From assembly GCA_030141605.1 (NCBI GenBank), contig JAQGDQ010000040.1, positions 124,001-188,000 of the forward strand: DNA of 64,000 nucleotides, given 5' to 3'. Shown piece after piece: positions 30,160 through 43,522 of this stretch. This DNA is from Tubiluchus corallicola (Eukaryota; Priapulida; Priapulimorpha; Priapulimorphida; Tubiluchidae). A model generated the notes under the pieces. It saw only the letters and a program-made list of their open reading frames with translations. It made no database searches and was not told the DNA's origin. A program made the position numbers and the translations under genes. Each line of letters starts with the position of its first letter. Positions within the stretch are counted from its first letter, which is position 1.

Positions 30160-30314
30160 AATTTGCAATATTGTTTGTTGAATGACGTGTAAATAGGAAG
30201 GCAACAATGTTACAACTTAAGATGTATGCGTGTACACTAGCCTTGCGAAGTAACTTTATAAAGAGGTCTATTTGACAGTGATGTCGGTTTCGTTCTCATT
30301 CTAGTTGTTCATGT

Positions 30315-30320
30315 AATAAA
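30315..30320 (+). terminator. Candidate poly(A) signal of the GPCR
   Basis: AATAAA lies about 156 bases after the receptor stop codon; it is assigned by position. Confidence 0.55.
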
Positions 30321-30512
30321 TGTGTAGCCAATTTTATTATTATATTAAATCGAATTTTTATTGTGGGCCATAATCGAATTGCTATTATTCTAAATTTTTC
30401 CGAAGTGGCGGTGTTGCCATGCCAAGGTTTGCTCGGTTTAAACTTACTCATTTTAATTTATTATTAATTTGCCATGATTCACTAGCTTGAAAATAAGATA
30501 GTGCTCTTCTGA

Positions 30513-30759
30513 GACTTGCCATGGTCATAATCGTTAAGAAGACAAACTGCCCATTAAGTCTCAAAAATCTTATTTTTTATAGGAGCTTTCGTCCTTCGCG
30601 CCCTTCGTCAGCTGAAATCTACTTGTATGGCTTATCTAAGATTTAGGCCATACAAGTAGATTTCAGCTGAAGTGCGCGAACGACGAAAGCTCCTGTAAAA
30701 AATAAGATTTCTGACACTTAATGGGCAGTTTGTCTTCTTTGTGATTATTACCGTAAGTC
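30513..30759. mobile_element. Foldback/MITE-like hairpin, about 247 bp
   Basis: Arms 30536-30630 and 30648-30739 are near-perfect inverted copies with a 17-base loop (about 30631-30647). Weaker complementarity extends outward to GACTT at 30513 and AAGTC at 30759. There is no coding capacity. It sits just past the receptor poly(A) signal. No target duplication could be seen. Confidence 0.8.
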
Positions 30760-34587
<3,828 letters not shown>

Positions 34588-34947
34588 CCCAAAGTGAGAT
34601 TCCTAACACCCAACTAATCAGTTGCCACTTCGGCAGCCAACCACAGACTCACTATTGCGTATATGTAAAGATCAACACAATTCGCCATATAATCATTTTG
34701 ACGTTACAAATCTACTTTCTTGCTTTAATGAGTTGTTCCAAGTTCTTTCAAGTTTGGACTGGCAGCAAATTTGTGTTCAAATCTTGATTGTAAAGAAAAC
34801 CTCTCAAATACGAAAAATGAAAAGTGAAGTGACAGCAATTACGAACCCAAAAACCACAGTTTAACAGAAAACAGTAACAAAAGCAAATCACATTGTATCT
34901 TTCTTTTTATTTTAATACATCAGCATACCATACAATTATTTATTCTG

Positions 34948-37900
34948 CTAATGAGTGCCACCGACTTTCTGAGCCAGTCTTCTGTCTCGTTCCTCAGCAA
35001 TAGACAGCTTGATGCCTTTTCCACGGGGAAGAGAAATGTAAGCTTTCGTAGCCTTGCCAATAATAAATACGTTACTTAACCTGAATTATATACAAAAGAT
35101 ATACTTAAATATATCTTGCCATTTCAAACTTTTTACTATTACAGTGAAATGGAATCAGAACACGTGAATGAAAAGAGATGAAATTTGAGTAAACAAAAAC
35201 AAAGACAGGATTTTTACAATGATTCGCTGTAGAGAAACCATTCAAGGTAAACAGTTTTGTTGACACAAGTTTGGATATTGTTCAACATTGATTGACTTTG
35301 GTTAGCTTCACAAAAAAGTACTTTGTTACAATCAAGCTTAATTTGTAATACATAAGCATATGCTGGCCGACAAGGTGAGGATATTAAACACATACCACTT
35401 TGATTTGAGAAGCACATTTATTCACCAAAAATATGTCCTACTTATTTAACCATTTTGTTCAGTGTAAACCAGAACAGTTGCTTTTGAATAAATTTTTCAT
35501 TGTACAGCCAAACAACAGCTCATTCAACAACAATTTCGGCAACAGTTTAAACTAAGAAAACAAATTAAAGAGTATATGCTTTTGAAGAAACAACCATTCT
35601 TTTTTCTTTCAAAAAAATTGTTTGAAAAGAAAACGTAAATTAGTGAAATAGATATTTGTAACGTACATACCTGGTTGCAAAAGAATGGCCAGTGGCATCC
35701 TTGATATGGCAAATGTCAAAGGATCCCGGATGTCGTTCTCGGTGTGTAACAGTCCCAACACGCCCTATGTTGTGACCGCCGGTTATCATGCACAAATTAC
35801 CTAGAAGCAGCATTATGGAAATGTTTTAAATGTGCAAATTGGGGATGGACTCAAGTAAATAAAAATGATTGGGGCAGTACAAGCGTCATAGCTGAGAGCC
35901 GGACAAAACAAGGTAATCATAAAATCTGCGGGCAGTTTTACCAAATTTTTTACATCCAGTTCTACATACAATAAAACAAAGTATTGAAAAGTATGATTTT
36001 ATTACGTCATAGATTGTTTAGGGGTACAATATTGATATTGTTACTAGTAATGTCAATCTGGCTACGGACTATGACCTAGACTTTAGTGCACCAAGCATTT
36101 CACAGTTTATGTCTGCATGACCTGACTTTGTATGAAGCACTTCAAACGAAAGTTAGTTTTGTGGTGATTTTCTGGTATCAAAGCAATCTTTAGTCCAATC
36201 CTGAGAGTTTACTAACCAGTTCAGCATTTCCAAGGGGTAATTTATCTCACAGCCGGATAATTACTAACCAGTTAGACAATTTTTGTAATTTATTTACAGC
36301 TGAGAATAATACATTAGCAATTAAGCAGTTATAAATACAAAATGCTAAAATATATGATTACTAACTTATACAAAAAGTTAAACTAATGTATTTCTTCAAC
36401 AAAAAACTGAAATTTTGGTTTTTTGTAGTCATGCCGAAAAGGTACTAAAGCCAATTAGTGACAGAGCTTAAAGACTTAAACATTGACTTCATACTGTTAG
36501 TGGCAAACCAAAATGTGGAGAGAGTAGCTTTGATTGAGCCTTTCAATTAAAATACACGCAAACCGATGGATGGTTTTTGTGCAGTACATTATGAAATAGT
36601 CGAGGGGAATACTAGTAGTCTTACTTGTGCAGCCTTTTGTGTCTGGAACAGTTCTATTTTAAAACTCCTAAACTTTCACAGTTAATGTATAATAGTCAGT
36701 AGGTTGACAGCTAATGTTGACCCAGTATATATACACAGCACGTATCTACAGAGCAGAATGGCTGCTGGTCATTATTTTTCTGTTCGCTTGCGATGGGAAA
36801 TTAATAAGCACAACCTGATACATGTCAAAAAATGACCTGATACATGTCTACATTTGAACAGCTATAATATTAATTTAGCTTGAACAGTTAAAATTTGTCT
36901 ATTTTAAATTATTTAAAATGAACCACGCTTTATGCAGAACATTTTTAATAGAAGACTTTTGTAGACATTAAAATTGTCAATTAAAGCCACAAATAAAAGA
37001 TAAAATCTACAGTGTCAGAATGAAAATTTTATTACATTTCAGAAAATGTATGCCTTTTTTAAAATGGTGAAGCTACTGGCAGTTTAATGCAGAACTGTTA
37101 GAACAACCAGGAAAGAGTTAATGCAGTGTTCCATTGCAAATTTTTTTAACCACATAATCAAGTTTGTCAACCACATTTTTGTATTTAAACAAGATTGTTT
37201 CATTACACACGTTTAAATAAAAAATGATTCCACATATCTGTCAATCATATTTATTTTAATTTTAAAACATAAATACTTTAGATTTTTATATTAATAAACT
37301 TACCAGTATCAAACTTGATAAAATCTGTTATTTTTCCACTAGCGATGTCTACTCTAACGGAATCGTTTACTTTTATTGCTGGGTCGGGATAACGAATAGT
37401 GCGACCATCATGAGTAACAAGAAAGGGGACACCTTTTGGTCCAACAGTCAGCTTTTTCACTTTGCATAGCTTATACTATTAAGTAGAAAAAACTATTCTT
37501 ATTAAGTAGTAGTATTAATAGTGTGCTGAACTAAATAAAAATATTATCAAGCAAAAGCTACAATAATTATATCTTTTATTCTTAGTCTTTTGGTCTTACT
37601 GTCAAAATTTTAGTCTTTTGTAGTCTATCTGGTATGCCGAAAAGGCACAAAAGCCAATCTGCGACCGTTTCAAGACTTTCATATTGGCCTCATATTGACC
37701 ACCGGCAGACCAACAAGTGGACAGAGTGGCTTCGATTGGGCCTTTCTGCTAAATACAAAAGGTTGCTTTTTACACATTACATTGTTAAACAGTGAAATGA
37801 GATATCAGAAAGCTCACCAAAGCTTCGGCAGGAGAGATCCTATGAACAGCAAAGCGTCCCTTCACATCGTAGATCAGCCGAAAATATTCATTGGTTCTTT

Positions 37901-40900
37901 GTATGTGAATAACATCTGCACAGAAAAGATATGTTACTTCATCTGTACTGCACATATATTTCAAATTTTTTTGCAGAAATTTTATATAATAATTTGACAT
38001 ATTTGCCTAATTTTACAAAAAACAATTTACTTTCAACAATTTTTCTGCAAATTTGTTTTTTAAACAAAAACTACAAGTTGTTCACCTTGTTTGATGCTAG
38101 TCCATAAGCTGAGCAATATGAGATTGTTCTGCACAATTTATAAACATTAAAAATTCATAATTTAAAGTTGATGATAAGGAATTAAAAAGTACAAGTTTAA
38201 CAAGATTTACTCGAACATGCCAAATAACTGTATAGGCAGTAAAATAGTACAGTATACTCCGCTTAATAAATCCACCTTGGTGCAAAGTTAAATGGTTTTG
38301 TTAAGCAGCTGGATTTACCAATGGAAGTGATCTATTCAGTAGCAATTTCTCTGTTATTACAGTACATATTGCTTATTTTTGAAGCCTAGACTCTTGACAC
38401 TAGGTAAACTGCTTGCAAAAAGTTTTTAAGCAGAACGCGATAATTAAAGCAACTCTCGTGAAATTTATGATCCAATTACCTTTTACACATGATAAGCTAT
38501 TTGACAAACGAGTAAGTAATTCTAATAAACAAAATGCAGATATAAGTTTAAAGTCGAAATATGTTCAGTGTGGTCTGGTTTAGCAGACTTTTTCGAAGAT
38601 GCATTTGAAATGTCTATGTTCAGTGAAGTGTCGCAATTTGCAGTGTTTCCAGCGTGTCGCATTTCAGCAGCCGATACAGCAATTTCTGGTTTTTCTCATC
38701 ATCACTGCTGTCTCGTTACTGAGAGTCACGAAGTGAAAAAAATGCAAAGGTGTAAAACAGATGTGTTGTCTTACATTACAAGTTTGTTAATGTTCCAGCT
38801 CATAAGGTGGATTTATAAAGCGAAGTTTGGATTTTACTTAGCTAAAGTATTATACAATTTCGTTCCAGCAATAGTGGTCACAATAAGTGGCTGGATTTAT
38901 TATCCATGGATTTTTTAACCAAAATATACTGTATAGGGTGGAAATGTTGGTCCAACAAAATAGCAGTTTCTGCGAAATAAATGGACATGTGCCAATTTGA
39001 AGGAACATTAATAAAAGTATAGAATAGACTAGTATTATAAAAATTAATAGTAAATACTACTGGTGTCAAACTGAATCTGTACATTACATAGTACTTTAGA
39101 TATTACAGTTTGTCACATAACAGTTTTTTTAGTTTGAATTAAAACCATGATATTATTAATTAAAAGTAATTAAATTTATTATATTGTACTCATTAGGGAT
39201 GTTAAATGATACAAATTTGGTGATACGATACTTTTTTCTAATGATACGATAATGATAAACTATCTCTTAGAAGATACGATAACTCATTTCAAATGATAAA
39301 AATGATACTGAAGCTAGGTAATTTATGCAACAACGGCAAAAGTATCATTAATAATCAAAATTATTAAGTGCCTCAGTGTGTTCAGTGCTATATACTTAAA
39401 TGACTGCTAGTTACAAGACACAAGTTTGTCTGTCATAATGATTCATAAATAAGTAAGCTGCGACAGATAAACATATTACTGCAATAAAAGTATTTTTCTT
39501 TGCGAACTATAAATAACTGCAAAGATAAATATATTGCCTTAGCAACAGTTATACATATTACTGTGATAAAAACATTTTTCTTTGCGAGCTATAAATAACC
39601 GGGAAAGTGACACTAAAAATACGGTACAGTGTATTCGACATCCGCGTGTCAGTATCAAAGCACATAAGGTGTCTCTATAATTTGTCAGTATGATTCAGAA
39701 TGTTGATAGCCGTTATTGCCAAGTGAAAGTACAAGAAAATAATTCGGCATCCGACAAGCTTATAATTTTGAATATTTCTTTTATTCATTTCTTTGCATTA
39801 TACTGTAAAGAAATAGAAAAGTGAAGCAATTTTATACAGGCAAGCGATAAATAACGATAAGTGCCAAATTTGATACGATATTCCTAGAATAATATCGACA
39901 CGATAAGGATATAAACATATTATTCGTACTGATAAGTATCGTTGTCGTTAACATCCCTAGTACATATTGAATTCAATATAGTAAACATGATATTTTAATA
40001 GGCTTAACTATAAAAATACATATTTATAACCATTGGGTGTTACAAGTTTCGCTTGTTAAATTTAACTTAGTTGTAGTAATGTTGAGCATCTCGACAAATG
40101 TTTTCGACATAATTCACTCGATCCAATTCTTTATAAGTGCGCGTTTCGCCCATTTTTTCACTATAAAATTAACGATGATGCAGATTCAACACTGCCTAGC
40201 AGCAGTGCAACATTACAGTTCAATTAAACATATAGGTATGTATTAAATAACCCAGAAAAGCATTTGTACAGACCAAAATAAGGCCGTATAGGTTTGCATT
40301 TTTACCCTAATAAGAATTTTACTCACGATGTACCGTTATTTGGAATGCAAGAGTAAATAACAAAGTGACTGACTGCAATTTTTTTTACAAAAGTTATTTG
40401 TTGAAAAATTTATTGAATAGTTTTTCATACTATGTAGCGACAACCATGGTAATTATTTAAATACTCTCACCCATAAATCCGGCAGGGTACGTGCTATCAG
40501 TGCGAATTTTCCCATCTACCTTCACTGTACGTTGCATTAGAATTTTCTTGACTTCATCTCCAGTCAATGCATACTTTAGGCGATTTCTCAGAAAGATGAT
40601 AAGCGGGAGACACTCTCTCATTTTGTGTGGACCAGCACTTGGCTTTGGAGCCTTAAAAGCAAATTTGACTAAATTTAAATACGAAAATCTGAATAAATAT
40701 ATATTTAAAAAAAAGTAATTATGCACCTTAAACTACATTGAATATCTGTAAGTAGTAAGCTGTATATAGCAGATGATTTTAGTGCATAAGATTCCACACA
40801 GTCACAAATGATTCACGCATAAAAATCAACTATGTACACAAAATCGATCACATCATTGAGATGAGTAGGCAAAATTACAGTAATAGGTACCAGGTGCTTA

Positions 40901-43500
40901 ATTGTAATAGCCAAACTAATAATATAATTAATGCAACACATAGCTTTGATATGTCATTAAGCCTTTCACTACGTAGTTGCTTTTAAAAATAAGGCCGATT
41001 TGGTTTTTGCATATTTGACAATAACTTCTTGAGTGTGTTACTAAAACAGAATCTTGTAAATAAACAAATAGACATCTGTTAATAAACACTAATATTAATA
41101 TAACATTCACACATATCTGCGCACACATACATGCACTCATGCACGCCTACACGTTCACACCCACACAAATAAGCATATACATATAGTTAGAAGCCAATTT
41201 TCACAAAAGTCATATCTGTAAACCATAATAATGCATTATTTTATAAGAATGCAGAACAATCAACTAAGCATACATTTCACCAACTATTAACAAGCAATTT
41301 TGCATGAGAGCGTACTATATAGTAAGGTATTATGGAATGCACCTGGCTTCAGACGCTGAATGGCTGGTTAGGGCTACTTGTTGCAGAGCAACCAGAATCT
41401 CAGGGTGTTTAAATTTTTCTATGATGTATTTGCATGGCCATGGCAGTGAAATAAACAAACCTGGGTGATGATGTTTAGTGCTGAGCTCGGGCAGCAGTCT
41501 GCCACCTTCTGTCATTTACAAGAAAAATGTAGGCGGCAGTATGTTTGCAGCCAACCAACATTTGAAGCCAGGTGCATTCCATAATACTGTACTATATAGT
41601 ATGCTCTCATGCAAAATTGCTTGATAGTTGGTGAAACGTATGCTTAGTTGATTGTTCTGCAATCTTGCAAAATAATGCCATATTATGGATTATTAATGAC
41701 TTGTGAAAATTGTCTTCTAAATATATGTATGTGCTTATTTGTGTGGGTGTGCCACGTGTGTGCGTGCATGAGTGCAGTATGATGCCTTCCGTAGTGAAAG
41801 GGTTAATCACCAACAGCTGTTTACAAAACACAGACCTTGACTTAGATTAAATATTAATTTATACATAGATATCGATAATAAACCTGAAGAACATTACTTA
41901 TTTGACAAACGATAGATAAGAGCACATTTGACATGCTCAGTTAATGCATTATTCCTACAAACAGTATTTTACACACAAAATTTTTCCACCTATGAAAAAA
42001 AATCAGAAAGACTACATAGAACTTTAGTTATGTTTTTAAGAAATAGATATGGTACTTACAAAAGCCCCGGTCATTTTATCAAGCATCCAGTGTTTTGGCG
42101 CATTAAGCCTCTTCAAGTGCTTCTTTGGCCCGCGAGCCTACAAGTAAGAACAAACAAACCATGACATAATCTGGGCTCAAAAATGTGGTCCTGCTATTTT
42201 GAGCCCAGATGTACTATGAGCAGAAAAAATTATGAATGAAAATACCTGAGCAAGTTTTTCATGATACTGGAAGAAAGCAAAGATATTATGGTTTCGGTAA
42301 GCTTGCAAATGTGTTTCTAAGTAAGAGAACTAAAATGGAAGTGTTCCATTAAATTTAGTTGTGAACTGTTCAAATAATGCAAGTTCGGCGTATCAGCCTC
42401 TTATTGAATATTGGTATTTGTGTTTTAGTTTGCTTACATGTATATGTCTTACATAACAATTAACACCATTCAGTATTTTTAGCTATCTAAATTTACGGTA
42501 CATTAAACGAAGACGGGATGATTTTTCATATACTACCCCATTTTCAAGTCCGACAGAAAGTATACATTTTAACATAATTAATACTGCAAAAGTGTTTCTG
42601 ATAATTAAATAACAGACTGAAAACTTACTTAATGGCGGGCGAGCCCAACTATTAATGACATTACAAGCTAACATAATTTTCAGTAGCAAAAATATCCTAT
42701 GAGCGTGTTTGTGAAAATGAAAATTGAAGTACAGCACTACTGTAAGATATTCAGTGTGTTTCACTAAAACTAGGCAAGTTTTAAGATAAAAATTCAAATT
42801 TCAATTTACTGCTGTGCTCACGCATAAGTTGTCGGACGTGTGTAGTTTATTACAAACTAACACACCTGAACTGCGAGGGACAGTGCCTGGTTTTTGTGTG
42901 ATGTGTTTCTGAAATGCAGGTGCTATTGCCTGTCTAACTAGCGAATGGCAAAATGCATATAACAGCGAAGAACTAATGGTATGAACGCAAAATTGTTGTT
43001 TGTATGGTAATAATTCTTTCATGTAAATCATTTTTGAAAAAATAGTACGTTTCCTTTCAATATTTTAAAGAGTAGATTGTTTTGACCTACACTACAGTTT
43101 AAGAGTAGGTCCGGTTTTGCTTTAAAGCCTAAAGGTGTAAGTTTAATGCTTGTAGTTGTATGCTAAATAATGTCCGTTGTTTGTCGACATTAGTTATTCT
43201 TTATTTTAGCGAATTCGTGTTCAAGACGTGCTTAAACGTGCGCAGAATTTCAAATTTACTTATTTCCTAAGATTTCAAAGTTATTTGGCATTAAATGAAG
43301 CGGTTAAGATTTTGACAGATTCAGGAAAATAAAACAAAAGAAACATCTAACGCTCAAGTCTAACAACTTTGAAATAATATCTCCAAAACAAAATTAATAT
43401 GCTTTTGGTCGCTATTAGCAGCAAAATACTAAATATGGCAATATGCTTAAAGTGATTCGAGACGATTTTTTATTAGAACTTTCTGAAAACAACTAACCAT
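34948..43500 (-). CDS. RPS4: 40S ribosomal protein S4 (eS4), seven exons, complete
   Basis: A structural protein of the small ribosomal subunit. Exons in gene order are 43500-43498 (ATG only), 42137-42060, 40651-40471, 37915-37818, 37475-37304, 35800-35671 and 35080-34948. All have GT-AG borders and phases join to 264 residues (263 in human RPS4X, from memory). Exons 2-7 are certain: [10 protein letters not shown], the S4 RNA-binding segment around [34 protein letters not shown], the KOW-type loop [13 protein letters not shown], and the end QKVGGTH. Exon 1 is inferred because exon 2 begins at the codon after Met and ATG|GTTAGT follows a TOP-like tract; vertebrate RPS4 has the same ATG-only first exon. 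AATAAA follows the stop within ten bases. Introns host snoRNA-like sequences and several transposons. Confidence 0.94.
36421..36552 (-). ncRNA. Diverged copy of the H/ACA snoRNA-like sequence
   Basis: In RPS4 intron 5 and on the gene strand, this aligns along its length to 37616-37750. It keeps the 3' GACTACAAAA end (ACA box three bases from the inferred end). Outer pairing of the 5' hairpin is kept by paired changes (GGCU with AGUC instead of GGCC with GGCC). The H-box position is altered and the 3' hairpin stem has a mismatch, so it may be a pseudogene or a paralogue with a new target. Confidence 0.45.
36650..37110 (+). repeat. Dispersed repeat, copy 1 (RPS4 intron 5)
   Basis: Resembles 45880-46330 in the same orientation. 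Shared landmarks are GTTGACCCAGTATAT / GCTGACCCTTATATT, TGCTGGTCAT / TGCTAGTCAT, GACCTGATACA and TGCAGAACAT / CGCAGAACAT. Similarity is moderate and was judged by eye. No coding content. Confidence 0.45.
37616..37750 (-). ncRNA. Intronic H/ACA-box snoRNA candidate
   Basis: In RPS4 intron 4, on the gene strand, about 135 bases fold as hairpin-hinge-hairpin-tail. The 5' hairpin (37742-37686) closes with GGCC/GGCC and has an internal loop and an upper CCAC/GTGG stem. The hinge holds AUAUGA (37684-37679), matching the H-box ANANNA. The 3' hairpin (37676-37623) closes with GUCU/AGAC and has an upper UGCC/GGCA stem. It is followed by ACA at 37621-37619, exactly three bases before the inferred end. 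Ribosomal-protein introns are the classic hosts of such RNAs, which guide pseudouridylation with dyskerin. The target was not identified. Confidence 0.65.
38250..38931 (-). mobile_element. Tigger/pogo-like relic in RPS4 intron 3
   Basis: Ends are inverted CAGTATACTCCGCTTAA and CAGTATATTTTGGTTAA-type repeats, flanked by TA on both sides (38248-38249 and 38932-38933). Minus-strand frames near 38740-38610 show a broken acidic SSDDE stretch and SAAEM/LETLQ pieces. These resemble the C-terminal tail of Tigger transposases with a frameshift. It is inactive and internally deleted. Confidence 0.65.
39194..39959. mobile_element. Ac-type hAT non-autonomous element
   Basis: It starts TAGGGATGTTAA and ends TTAACATCCCTA, the Ac-like hAT terminus. 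Near-matching 8-bp flanks GTACTCAT (39186-39193) and GTACATAT (39960-39967) fit a hAT target duplication. The interior has GATACGATA subterminal motifs and an approximately 80-base internal tandem duplication at about 39465-39605. There is no transposase. It lies in RPS4 intron 3. Confidence 0.8.
40961..41802. mobile_element. piggyBac-type element with long inverted repeats
   Basis: It is flanked by TTAA on both sides (40957-40960 and 41803-41806). The ends are GCCTTTCACTACG and its counterpart CGTAGTGAAAGGG, matching the piggyBac CCC-start convention with one change. Complementary arms run inward for some 240 to 390 bases with indels. They meet at TGGAATGCACCTGGCTTCA around 41335-41352 and its mirror at 41564-41582. 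A central unique part of about 210 bases has no open transposase frame. It is inside RPS4 intron 2. Confidence 0.82.
42169..42210. repeat. Perfect 14-bp hairpin near the RPS4 exon 2 acceptor
   Basis: ATCTGGGCTCAAAA is mirrored exactly after a 14-base loop, 32 bases upstream of exon 2 on the gene strand. In the transcript it would form a stable stem close to the branch-point zone. Confidence 0.75.
42495..43128 (-). repeat. Dispersed intronic repeat family, copy B
   Basis: Inverted relative to copies A and C, in RPS4 intron 1. It matches copy A over about 630 bases with small indels. Landmarks include TTGCCTAGTTTTAGTG and GGACTTGAAAATGGGG on its minus strand. Confidence 0.75.
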
Positions 43501-43510
43501 TTTGGAAACC

Positions 43511-43522
43511 GAAAATAAAAGG
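43511..43522 (-). promoter_or_regulatory. Candidate 5' TOP tract of RPS4
   Basis: On the gene strand CCTTTTATTTTC precedes the inferred ATG by about 10 bases. A C-start pyrimidine tract is typical of ribosomal-protein mRNAs under mTOR-dependent translational control. It supports the choice of exon 1. Confidence 0.5.

Noticed and set aside
38568-38918. Plus-strand 116-codon frame
   Set aside because: Starts at GTG and lies inside the Tigger-like element, antisense to the transposase remnant.
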